64,000 nt of DNA, taken from NCBI RefSeq assembly GCF_003350475.1, contig NZ_QQAV01000013.1:92765-156764 (forward strand). The letters run 5' to 3'. The translations under genes and the position numbers were made by a program. Positions 25,361-33,042 of this stretch are shown here, piece by piece. The DNA comes from Pseudacidovorax intermedius (GTDB taxonomy: Bacteria > Pseudomonadota > Gammaproteobacteria > Burkholderiales > Burkholderiaceae_C). The notes under the pieces are model-generated. The model searched no databases. It was given only the letters and a program-made list of their open reading frames with translations, and was not told the origin of the DNA. Positions within the stretch are counted from its first letter, which is position 1. Each line of letters opens with the position of its first letter.

Positions 25361-26401
25361 ATGTCAGCCCCTGCCCTTCCCGACCTGCCCTATTCGGGCG
25401 CCATCACCGACGTCGCCGGCATCGAGGTCGGCCACCACACCGACAGCCGTCGCCCCACCGGCAGCACCGTCATCCTGGCGCGCGAGGGCGCCGTGGCGGG
25501 CGTGGACGTGCGCGGCGCTGCCCCCGGCACCCGCGAGACGGACCTGCTTTCTCCCGGCAACTTCGTCCAGGAGGTGCACGCCATCCTGCTGGCCGGCGGC
25601 AGTGCCTGGGGGCTGGCGGCGGCCGACGGCGTGGTGCGCTGGCTGGAGGAGCGTGGCGTGGGCCTGGACGTGCGCTTCGGCCGCCTGCCCATCGTGCCCG
25701 GCGCGGTGCTCTTCGACCTGCCCGTGGGCGACGCCCGCATCCGTCCTGACGCGGCCAGCGGCTACGCGGCCTGCGAGGCCGCCTCCATCGCCGCGCCCGC
25801 CGAAGGCAATGTGGGCGCCGGTGCAGGCGCGCTGGTGGGCAAGCTCTTCGGCGCCCAGCATGCGATGAAGGGCGGCATCGGTACCGCCTCGGTCAAGGTG
25901 GGCGGCGTGACGGTCGGTGCCCTGATCGCCTGCAATGCGCTGGGCGACGTGCTGGACCCGGAAACCGGCGAACTGCTGGCCGGATCGCGCACGGACGATG
26001 GCCGCGCCCTGCGCGACACCCGCCGCAGCCTGCTGCGCGGCGAGCTGCCCAAGCCCTTGCTGGCCGGCACCAACACCACCATCGGCGTGATCGCCACCGA
26101 CGCCGTGCTGACCAAGGTGCAGGCCCAGCGGCTGGCCGCGGTCGCCCACGACGGCCTGGCCCGCGCCATCAACCCGGTGCACACCATGAGCGACGGCGAC
26201 ACGCTGTTCGCCCTGGCGACCGGCCGCGTGGCGCTGAAGGACGAAGCGCCGGGCATGACGGTGCTCTCGACCCTGGCGGCCGAGGTGGCGGCCCAGGCCA
26301 CGGTGCGCGCCGTGCTCGCCGCGCGGGCCATCGCCACGGCGGAGCTGTCGATCCCGGCCGCGCGCGACTGGCCGCAGCGCCAGGACGGACACGTGCGATG
26401 A
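25361..26401 (+). CDS. P1 (DmpA-like) family N-terminal-nucleophile aminopeptidase
   Basis: A 346-residue protein of the P1 peptidase family, whose members (DmpA, BapA) release N-terminal amino acids, including D-Ala amides or beta-amino acids, after self-cleavage. Family motifs seen are GSTVILAREGAVAGVDVRG, LLAGGSAWGL, GNVGAGAG and KGGIGTAS, with the likely self-processing region LLAGTNTTIGVIATDA. No signal peptide is present. The stop overlaps the TAXI receptor start (ATGA). Together with the divergent DadA-like gene it suggests handling of D-amino-acid or unusual peptides. Confidence 0.9.
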   Translation: MSAPALPDLPYSGAITDVAGIEVGHHTDSRRPTGSTVILAREGAVAGVDVRGAAPGTRETDLLSPGNFVQEVHAILLAGGSAWGLAAADGVVRWLEERGVGLDVRFGRLPIVPGAVLFDLPVGDARIRPDAASGYAACEAASIAAPAEGNVGAGAGALVGKLFGAQHAMKGGIGTASVKVGGVTVGALIACNALGDVLDPETGELLAGSRTDDGRALRDTRRSLLRGELPKPLLAGTNTTIGVIATDAVLTKVQAQRLAAVAHDGLARAINPVHTMSDGDTLFALATGRVALKDEAPGMTVLSTLAAEVAAQATVRAVLAARAIATAELSIPAARDWPQRQDGHVR

Positions 26402-27777
26402 AGCGCCTCTCGCACAGCCTGATGCTGGCCCTGCTGGGCCTGCGCGACCTGCTGCTGTCGGCCGGACCGCTGGCGCTGATCGCGGTGGGCGTGCTGGTCG
26501 CGGCCTACATCTACCTGGATCCGCAGCCTCCGCGCACGGTGCGGCTGGCGACCGGGCCGCAGGGCAGCGCCTACGCGACATTCGGCGAGCGCTACGCCGC
26601 GGCCCTCAAACCCAACGGCATCCAGGTGGAGCTGATTCCAACGGAAGGCTCGCTCGAAAACCTGCGCCTGCTGCGCGAGGGTCGCGCCGACCTGGGCTTC
26701 GTGCGCGGCGGCGTGGCCGATCCCGTGGCCGACCCCGAGGCCGGCATCCTGTCGCTGGGTGCCCTGTTCTACGAGCCACTGTGGGTGTTCTACCGGCCCA
26801 ACGCCGTGCGCCGGCCCGAAACCCTGCGCAGTTCCGGCGCCGAGCGGCGGGAGGGCCTGGCGCAGGCCGAGTTGTCCTCACTGGCCGGACTGCGCCTCCT
26901 GCGTCTGGGTACCGACCGCCCCGGCAGCGGCGTTCCGGAGCTGGTGGCACGCATGCTGTCGGCCAACCGGATCGACGCCAAACGCATGCGAATCACCGCC
27001 GAGACCCCCGACGACGCGGCCGCCGCCCTCATCGCCGGACGGCTGGACGCCATCGTCCTGGCCTCGGCACCCGAATCACCACGCGTGCAGCAGTTGCTGC
27101 GCTCGCCCGGCATTGCCCTCCTGGACCTGGGCCAGGCCGAGGCCTACACCCGCATCTTTCCCTTCCTCACCGCAGTGACGCTGCCACGTGGCGTGGTCGA
27201 CCTGGCGTCGGATGTCCCGCCGAAGGATGTGTCGCTGGTGGCCACCACCACCTCGCTGCTCACCCGCGAGGACACGCATCCGGCGCTGCGCCAGCTCTTC
27301 GCGCAGGCGGCGCAGACCCTCCATGGCCATGCCGGCTGGTTCAACCGGGCGCGGGAATTTCCCAACACCCGGGCGAGCGAGCTGCCCGTCAGCACCGAGG
27401 GCGATCGCGCCATCAATGGCACCCCGCCCGTCTGGCAACGCTGGCTGCCCTTCTGGGCCAGCAACCTGCTGGAGCGCATGTGGCTGGTGATCGGCGGCCT
27501 GATCGTGCTGCTGCTGCCGCTGTCGCGGGTGGTGCCGCCGCTCTACACCTTCCGCGTGCGGCGGCGGGTGTTCCGCTGGTACGCACGGCTGCGGGACATC
27601 GAGGCACGCATGGAGTCCGACCCCGGCGCGCGCGACGTCCTGCTCGACGAGCTGGACGAACTCGACCGCGTGGCCAACAAGGTGACGGTGCCGCTGTCCT
27701 ATGCCGAGGAGTTGTACGCCTTGCGCCACAACATCGAGCAGGCGCGGCGGCGCCTGCTTGCGCGGCCCAGAGGCTGA
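26398..27777 (+). CDS. TAXI-family TRAP solute receptor with C-terminal membrane segment
   Basis: The 459-residue protein starts with a membrane anchor (about 19-42), then a periplasmic TAXI binding domain (TVRLATGPQGSAYATFGERYA, GSLENLRLLREGRADLGFVRGG). A second membrane segment (about 360-385, WLVIGGLIVLLLPLSRVVPP) precedes a charged cytoplasmic tail of about 70 residues with heptad-like Leu/Glu repeats. Ordinary TAXI receptors end after the binding domain; this longer form is known among proteobacteria and may signal or recruit a permease. No TRAP permease gene is nearby. Confidence 0.88.
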   Translation: MKRLSHSLMLALLGLRDLLLSAGPLALIAVGVLVAAYIYLDPQPPRTVRLATGPQGSAYATFGERYAAALKPNGIQVELIPTEGSLENLRLLREGRADLGFVRGGVADPVADPEAGILSLGALFYEPLWVFYRPNAVRRPETLRSSGAERREGLAQAELSSLAGLRLLRLGTDRPGSGVPELVARMLSANRIDAKRMRITAETPDDAAAALIAGRLDAIVLASAPESPRVQQLLRSPGIALLDLGQAEAYTRIFPFLTAVTLPRGVVDLASDVPPKDVSLVATTTSLLTREDTHPALRQLFAQAAQTLHGHAGWFNRAREFPNTRASELPVSTEGDRAINGTPPVWQRWLPFWASNLLERMWLVIGGLIVLLLPLSRVVPPLYTFRVRRRVFRWYARLRDIEARMESDPGARDVLLDELDELDRVANKVTVPLSYAEELYALRHNIEQARRRLLARPRG

Positions 27778-28137
27778 GGGCGGTCTGCGTCTTGGGGCTG
27801 CCGCCCACGCACGGCGGGCTGCGGGTGGCGGGCGGCGGGCGGCGGGCTGCGCAGACGCTCGGAGGCTCGGAGGCTCGGAGGCTCGGAGGCTCGGAGGCTC
27901 GGAGGCTCGCCATGGTGGGCGATGGCGACGCGTGGCGCCGTGGTGGCCGGCGCTCCAACTGGCTGCTCAGCGGCGCCCGACTCACTCTTGCCACATCCGG
28001 CGCCTCTGCTTCTGAATATCATCGGCGGTTAACCAAAATTAACATCTAAACGGCATTTCCCGCCGTTCGACCACCGCCATGACCTGCTGCTGCCGGCGCC
28101 GCGCGCGCCTGCTGGCGCCCACCTCCCGGGGGCGCTC
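27778..28137. other. 360-base intergenic region: repeats and AT-rich leader, no gene
   Basis: The gap between the TAXI receptor and the NarL-type regulator has a GC-rich part with tandem repeats (27827-27908). An AT-rich part follows with GTTAA-CCAAAA-TTAAC (28028-28043) and the hairpin AACGGC/GCCGTT (28049-28067). Short open frames here consist of repeat translation and show no ribosome site, so I call no gene. The AT-rich end probably carries the regulator's promoter. Confidence 0.6.
27827..27908. repeat. Two tandem repeat arrays: 7-bp (x3) and 8-bp (x6.5)
   Basis: GGCGGGC is repeated three times perfectly at 27827-27847. After 13 bases come six perfect head-to-tail copies of GGAGGCTC (27861-27908), preceded by a half copy GCTC. 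Both are non-coding. Exact repetition of an octamer points to slipped-strand expansion, so copy number may vary between strains. It lies about 230 bases upstream of a regulator start. Confidence 0.9.
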
Positions 28138-28770
28138 ATGATCCATGTCATCACCTGTGACCCCTTCGGCGTCGTGCGCCGCGGCATCCGCGAATTCCTG
28201 GCGGAAGCGGTGGACGTGCGGCTCAGCGGCGAGGCGGCCAGTGCCGAGGAACTCAAGCGGATGCTGCGCACCACCCAGTGCGACGTCCTGCTGTTGGCCC
28301 TGGCCCTGCCCGGCCGAAGCGGGTTGGACGTGCTGGCCGATCTGGTGGAGGCCGGCTCGACGGTCAAGGTGCTGGTGTATTCGGGCGAGCCGGAACAGCA
28401 GTACGCCGTGCGATGCCTGCGTGCCGGCGCCTACGGCTTCCTGTCGAAGGCGTCCGACCCGCGGCTGCTGGTCACGGCCGTGCGCATGGTGGGCCAGGGT
28501 CAGAAGTACCTGAGCCCCGAGGCCACCCAGTTGCTGGCCGACACGGTGGCCCGCCCCGACGCCGAGGCGCCGGCGCACCAGCTGCTGTCCAACCGCGAAC
28601 TGGAGACGCTGGTGCGCATCGCCTCGGGCAAGACCATGGCGGACATCGCGCGCGAGTTCATGCTCAGCCCGAAGACCGTCAACGTCTACCGCATGCGAGT
28701 GCGCGAGAAGCTGCACCTGAACAACGATGCAGCGCTGACGGCCTATGCCATCCGCAACCAGCTGATCTGA
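28138..28770 (+). CDS. NarL/LuxR-type regulator with a degenerate receiver domain
   Basis: The 210-residue protein has a receiver-like domain (1-120) and a LuxR-type HTH (about 150-200: LSNRELETLVRIASGKTMADIA, SPKTVNVYRMRVREKLHL). In NarL-type receivers the phosphorylated Asp lies five residues after the Asp of PDxxLLD; here D49 is followed by V-L-L-L-A54, so the acceptor is Ala. Of the acidic pair only D8 remains. Lys104 (GFLSKAS) and Ser82 are kept. It is therefore unlikely to be switched by normal phosphotransfer and may be constitutive or ligand-controlled. No sensor kinase gene is adjacent. Confidence 0.9.
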   Translation: MIHVITCDPFGVVRRGIREFLAEAVDVRLSGEAASAEELKRMLRTTQCDVLLLALALPGRSGLDVLADLVEAGSTVKVLVYSGEPEQQYAVRCLRAGAYGFLSKASDPRLLVTAVRMVGQGQKYLSPEATQLLADTVARPDAEAPAHQLLSNRELETLVRIASGKTMADIAREFMLSPKTVNVYRMRVREKLHLNNDAALTAYAIRNQLI

Positions 28771-28791
28771 GACAGCCGTGGCGCTGCCAGG

Positions 28792-30036
28792 TCAGGCCTG
28801 GCGCCGCAACCAGTCCGAGGCGCCTTCCGCCGCAACAACGCCGCTGGCCATGCAGGCGTTGAGCAGGTAGCCGCCGGTGGGCGCTTCCCAGTCCAGCATC
28901 TCGCCGGCGCAGAAGACGCCGGGCAGCCCGCGCAGCATCAGCCCTTCGTCCAGGTCGTCGAAGCGCACGCCGCCGGCGGTGCTGATCGCCTCGTCGACCG
29001 GGCGGGGCCGCAGCAGGGTCAGCGGCAAGGCCTTGAGCGTCGCGGCCACGCGTGCGGCGTCCTGCATGGCCGCCTTGTCCAGCACCTCGTGCAGCAGCGC
29101 GGAACGCACGGCATCGAGGTTGAGCCGGCTCTTGAGATGACTGCCCATGGAACGGCTGCCGCGCGGATGGGCCACCGCGGCCAGCACGCGCTCGGGCGTC
29201 CAGTCGGACAACAGGTCCAGGGTGACCGTCGCCTGGCCGATGGCCGCGATCTCGTCGCGCAGCAGGGCCGAGGCCGCATAGACCAGGCTGCCTTCCACGC
29301 CCGTGGACGTCACGACGAACTCGCCCTTGCGGCGGAAGTGGCGGCCATCGCGGTCCCGCACGTCGAGCACCACCGACTTGAGCGGCTGGCCCGCGAAGCG
29401 CTCGGCGAAGAAGGATGTCCAGGCCACGTCGAAGCCGCAGTTGGCCGGCCGTAGCGGCGCGGCGGTGACGCCACGCGCGTGCAGCGGACCGACCCACGCC
29501 CCGTCCGAGCCCAGCCGCGGCCAACTGGCGCCGCCGCAGGCCAGGATGAGTGCATCCGCACGCACCGTCGTCCCGCCCTGCGGCGTGTCGAAGCGCAGCG
29601 CACCGTCGTCCTGCCAGCCCGTCCAGCGATGGCGCATGTGCAGGCGCACGCCGCTCGCGCGGAGGCGATGCAACCAGGCGCGCAGCAGCGGCGCCGCCTT
29701 CATCTCGCGCGGGAAGACGCGACCCGAGGTGCCTACGAAGGTCTCGATACCCAGCGCGTGCGTCCAGGCGCGCAGCGCATCGGCATCGAAGCGCCTGAGC
29801 AGCGGCTCGACCTGCGCACGACGCTCGCCATAGCGCGAGGCAAAGGCATCGAAGGGTTCGGAGTGGGTGAGGTTAAGGCCGCCGCGGCCGGCGAGCAGGA
29901 ACTTGCGACCCACGGAGGGCATGGCGTCGTAGAGGTCGACGGTGCAGCCCGCGGCGACGAGGCGCTCGGCCGCCATCAGGCCGGCCGGGCCGCCGCCGAT
30001 CACGGCCACATTCGAAAGCTTGGTCATCGCGGGCAT
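28792..30036 (-). CDS. HI0933/YhiN-family flavoprotein (NAD(P)/FAD-dependent oxidoreductase)
   Basis: A 414-residue flavoprotein of the HI0933-like family: VAVIGGGPAGLMAAERL (FAD motif near the N-terminus), KFLLAGRGGLNLTHSEP, ALILACGGASWPRLGSDG, and the C-terminal GVFCAGEMLDWEAPTGGYLLNACMASG cut here at key residues CAGEMLD and GGYLL. The biochemical role of this family is not established. The start at 30036 is used; an ATG three codons inside is equally plausible. It converges with the NarL-type gene and is divergent from trxA. Confidence 0.9.
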   Translation of the reverse strand: MPAMTKLSNVAVIGGGPAGLMAAERLVAAGCTVDLYDAMPSVGRKFLLAGRGGLNLTHSEPFDAFASRYGERRAQVEPLLRRFDADALRAWTHALGIETFVGTSGRVFPREMKAAPLLRAWLHRLRASGVRLHMRHRWTGWQDDGALRFDTPQGGTTVRADALILACGGASWPRLGSDGAWVGPLHARGVTAAPLRPANCGFDVAWTSFFAERFAGQPLKSVVLDVRDRDGRHFRRKGEFVVTSTGVEGSLVYAASALLRDEIAAIGQATVTLDLLSDWTPERVLAAVAHPRGSRSMGSHLKSRLNLDAVRSALLHEVLDKAAMQDAARVAATLKALPLTLLRPRPVDEAISTAGGVRFDDLDEGLMLRGLPGVFCAGEMLDWEAPTGGYLLNACMASGVVAAEGASDWLRRQA

Positions 30037-30178
30037 TGTCGCGTCGGCCAGACTTCGGCTATCGGTGGCATAGCCGCAGGCTGCCGCGCCGCAGGGGGCT
30101 TTCTGTCACAATGAAATCGATCTTTCGCCGCTCCCCGCGAGCATCCCTTTCACCGCGAACGTAGCCAAGGCAGACATC

Positions 30179-30511
30179 ATGGCCAGCGAACTCATCAAGC
30201 ACATCTCCGACTCCTCCTTCGAAGCCGACGTCCTGCAGTCCGACAAGCCCGTGCTGGTCGACTACTGGGCCGAGTGGTGCGGCCCCTGCAAGATGATCGC
30301 GCCCATCCTGGACGAGGTCTCCAACACCTACGACGGCAAGCTGCAGATCGCCAAGATGAACGTGGACGAGAACCGCGAGATCCCCGCCAAGTTCGGCATC
30401 CGCGGCATCCCCACGCTGATGCTGTTCAAGAACGGCCAGCTCGCCGCCACCAAGGTCGGCGCCATGAGCAAGGCGCAACTCACTGCCTTCATCGACCAGC
30501 AGCTCGCCTGA
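30179..30511 (+). CDS. trxA: Thioredoxin
   Basis: A 110-residue cytoplasmic thioredoxin with the active site [10 protein letters not shown] (Cys33/Cys36 region) and the conserved cis-proline loop [11 protein letters not shown]. It keeps cytoplasmic protein thiols reduced together with thioredoxin reductase, encoded elsewhere. It is followed by an intrinsic terminator and then by rho, the trxA-rho order common in proteobacteria. The 142-base upstream region contains CACAAT (30107-30112) as a weak -10 candidate. Confidence 0.98.
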   Translation: MASELIKHISDSSFEADVLQSDKPVLVDYWAEWCGPCKMIAPILDEVSNTYDGKLQIAKMNVDENREIPAKFGIRGIPTLMLFKNGQLAATKVGAMSKAQLTAFIDQQLA

Positions 30512-30530
30512 TCGCCTCCTGCTCCGAATG

Positions 30531-30568
30531 AAAAGGCCGACGCATCCTTGCGCCGGCCTTTGTTTTTT
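30531..30568 (+). terminator. Intrinsic terminator after trxA
   Basis: The stem GGCCGACGCA / TGCGCCGGCC (one mismatch, loop TCCT) is followed by TTTGTTTTTT, 20 bases after the trxA stop. It separates trxA from rho. Confidence 0.92.
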
Positions 30569-30709
30569 CCTGTCATAATTCCTGTCATTCGCCGGCCCCA
30601 ACACAAGGGCACGGTTCGAGTCCAAGGCTTCCGGGGCATCTCTCTCGCCCTGACGCAAGCCCCCTCCTCTCCCACCGTCACCAAGCATCTCCGCCCGCGG
30701 GGCCATTCC

Positions 30710-31975
30710 ATGCACCTGAACGAACTCAAGGCACTGCACGTCTCCGAACTCCTGAAGCAGGCCGAAGCGCTCGAGATCGAAAACGTCGGCCGCATGCGCA
30801 AGCAGGAGCTGATGTTCGCCATCATCAAGAAGCGGGCGAAGGCCGGCGAGCAGGTGTTTGCGGACGGCGTGCTGGAGATCCTGCCCGACGGCTTCGGCTT
30901 TTTGCGCAGCCCGGACACCAGCTTCACGGCCAGCACCGACGACATCTACATCAGCCCCAGCCAGGTGCGGCGCTTCAACCTGCACACCGGCGACATGATC
31001 GAGGGCGAGGTGCGGATTCCCAAGGACGGCGAGCGCTATTTCGCGCTGACCAAGCTGGACAAGGTGAACGACGGCGCGCCCGAGGCGAACAAGCACAAGG
31101 TGATGTTCGAGAACCTCACGCCGCTGTTCCCCAAGGAGCAGATGAAGCTGGAGCGCGACAACTTCAAAAGCGAAGAGAACATCACCGGGCGGGTGATCGA
31201 CATCATCGCGCCCATCGGCAAGGGCCAGCGCGCGCTGCTGGTGGCGCCGCCCAAGAGCGGCAAGACGGTGATGATGCAGCACATCGCGCACGCCATCGCC
31301 GCCAACTACCCCGAGATCCACATGATGGTTCTGCTCGTGGACGAGCGGCCCGAAGAAGTGACCGAGATGCAGCGCTCGGTCAAGGCCGAGGTGATCGCCT
31401 CCACCTTCGACGAGCCCGCTGCCCGCCACGTGCACGTGGCCGAGATGGTGATCGAGCGCGCCAAGCGCCTGGTCGAGCTCAAGAAGGACGTGGTGATCCT
31501 GCTGGACTCCATCACCCGCCTTGCCCGTGCCTACAACAACGTGGTGCCCTCCTCCGGCAAGGTGCTAACCGGCGGCGTGGACGCCAATGCCCTGCAGCGG
31601 CCCAAGCGCTTCCTGGGCGCGGCCCGCAACGTGGAAGAAGGCGGCTCGCTCACCATCATCGGCACCGCGCTGGTCGACACCGGCAGCCGCATGGACGAAG
31701 TGATCTTCGAAGAGTTCAAGGGCACCGGCAACTGCGAGATTCACCTCGACCGCCGTCTGTACGAAAAGCGTGTGTTCCCCTCGATCCAGCTCAACCGCTC
31801 GGGCACCCGCCGCGAAGAACTCCTGCTGGCGCCTGAAGTGCTGCAGAAGACCCGCATCCTGCGCCAGTTCATGTACAACATGGACGAGATCGAGTCCATG
31901 GAGATGGTGCTCAAGAGCATGAAGGCCACCAAGACCAACGTCGAGTTCTTCGACATGATGCGCCGCGGCGGCTGA
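30710..31975 (+). CDS. rho: Transcription termination factor Rho
   Basis: The 421-residue protein matches Rho over its whole length: N-terminal helical domain ([19 protein letters not shown]), cold-shock-like RNA-binding domain ([21 protein letters not shown]), and a RecA-type ATPase with the P-loop APPKSGKT and the Q-/R-loop region [16 protein letters not shown]. It unwinds RNA and ends transcription at Rho-dependent sites. The ATG at 30710 opens the conserved N-terminus; the frame is open upstream but not conserved. A leader of about 140 bases, with CATAAT at 30574-30579, may support autoregulation as known for rho in other bacteria. Confidence 0.98.
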   Translation: MHLNELKALHVSELLKQAEALEIENVGRMRKQELMFAIIKKRAKAGEQVFADGVLEILPDGFGFLRSPDTSFTASTDDIYISPSQVRRFNLHTGDMIEGEVRIPKDGERYFALTKLDKVNDGAPEANKHKVMFENLTPLFPKEQMKLERDNFKSEENITGRVIDIIAPIGKGQRALLVAPPKSGKTVMMQHIAHAIAANYPEIHMMVLLVDERPEEVTEMQRSVKAEVIASTFDEPAARHVHVAEMVIERAKRLVELKKDVVILLDSITRLARAYNNVVPSSGKVLTGGVDANALQRPKRFLGAARNVEEGGSLTIIGTALVDTGSRMDEVIFEEFKGTGNCEIHLDRRLYEKRVFPSIQLNRSGTRREELLLAPEVLQKTRILRQFMYNMDEIESMEMVLKSMKATKTNVEFFDMMRRGG

Positions 31976-32002
31976 GCCGCCGACCATCCCCCCGTCCTCA
32001 TG

Positions 32003-32029
32003 ACGCCGCGCCCTTCGCGCGGCGTTTTT
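32003..32029 (+). terminator. Intrinsic terminator after rho
   Basis: A perfect 9-bp stem (ACGCCGCGC / GCGCGGCGT, loop CCTTC) runs into TTTTT, 27 bases downstream of the rho stop codon. Confidence 0.95.
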
Positions 32030-32160
32030 CATTGGTGCGTGCGCTTCTTGCAGGTGCGCGGATGCACCAGGCTCGGCGCATCGCGCCCGACCAGACCCGG
32101 TTTTTCGTGCCCGTACTGAGGGAAATCAAGGATCTGCAATCTGGCACGCATCATGCGTAA

Positions 32161-32182
32161 TGTCATCTGTCGACAGCTGACA
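32161..32182 (+). promoter_or_regulatory. 22-bp near-perfect palindrome, candidate GntR operator of the catabolic island
   Basis: The core is CTGTCGACAG (32167-32176), flanked by TGTCA on the left and TGACA on the right. This gives a 22-bp dyad with a single mismatched pair. It lies 20 bases upstream of the aldolase start codon, between the probable promoter and the ribosome site, a position suited to repression. The island encodes a GntR/FCD regulator (42472), the natural candidate to bind it. The surrounding 32030-32202 has no gene. Confidence 0.65.
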
Positions 32183-32202
32183 GTAATTGACGGAGCGTTG
32201 TG

Positions 32203-32991
32203 ATGCTGATGCAGGACCTGACCCCCAAGACCTTCTCCGATGCCGAGCGCCAGGTGCGCGAGGACCTGGCCGCCGCCTATCGGCTGGTCGCTCACTACGG
32301 CATGGAGGACAGCATCTACACGCACATCTCCGCGCGCGTACCGGGCGCCGAGGACCAGTTCCTCATCAACCCGTTCGGCATGCTGTTCCGGGACATCACG
32401 GCGTCGTCGCTGGTGAAGATCGACACTGAAGGCCGGATCCTGGAGCCCTCGCCCTACGACGTGAACCCCGCCGGCTTCACGATCCATAGCGCCGTGCACA
32501 TGGCGCGGCATGACGCCATGTGCGTGCTCCACACGCACACGGTGGCCGGCGTGGCCGTCTCATCGCTCGCCTGCGGGCTGCAGCCCTGCAACCAGTGGGC
32601 GCTGCAGTTCCACAACCGCGTCGTCTACCACGACTTCGAGGGCATCGCGCTGGACCACGGCGAGCGCGAGCGCCTGATCGCCGACCTGGGCCCCACCGCC
32701 CGCGTGCTGATCCTGCGCAACCACGGCCTGGTGACGCTGGGCCGCACGGTGGCCGAGGCCTTCATCCTGATGCACAACCTGGAGCGTGCCTGCCGCGTGC
32801 AACTGGCCATCCAGGCCAGCGGCCAGCCGATCCACCCCGTGTCTGAGGAAGTCTGCGAACTCACCGCCCGCCAGTACGAAAGCGGCGACAGCAACCGCCT
32901 GCCCGGCGCCGCCGATCCAGATGCGCGCGAATGGCGTGCCCTGCTCCAACGCCTGGAGCAGCCCACGGCCTCCGCCTCGTTCCGCGACTGA
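32203..32991 (+). CDS. Class II aldolase/adducin-family protein
   Basis: A 262-residue protein of the class II aldolase fold. The first His pair is in VLHTHTVAGVAV, a later His is in LILRNHGLVTLG, and INPFGMLF is conserved. Characterised relatives are fuculose-phosphate aldolase and various decarboxylases or aldolases acting on short hydroxy-acids. The start is the ATG at 32203 because GGAG at 32192-32195 is seven bases upstream; a GTG one codon earlier is open. First gene of the island. The reaction in this pathway is unknown. Confidence 0.88.
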   Translation: MLMQDLTPKTFSDAERQVREDLAAAYRLVAHYGMEDSIYTHISARVPGAEDQFLINPFGMLFRDITASSLVKIDTEGRILEPSPYDVNPAGFTIHSAVHMARHDAMCVLHTHTVAGVAVSSLACGLQPCNQWALQFHNRVVYHDFEGIALDHGERERLIADLGPTARVLILRNHGLVTLGRTVAEAFILMHNLERACRVQLAIQASGQPIHPVSEEVCELTARQYESGDSNRLPGAADPDAREWRALLQRLEQPTASASFRD

Positions 32992-33042
32992 TCCCCATCC
33001 CCTCTTCAACACCCTCTTGCGCTGACTGAAAGGAAGCCTGAC

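Noticed and set aside
27827..27908. CRISPR array
   Set aside because: The repeats are directly abutting 7- and 8-mers without spacers and no cas genes are present.
27699..28022. Open frames through the octamer repeat array
   Set aside because: The translation is only repeated repeat-derived residues; no ribosome site and no conserved start.
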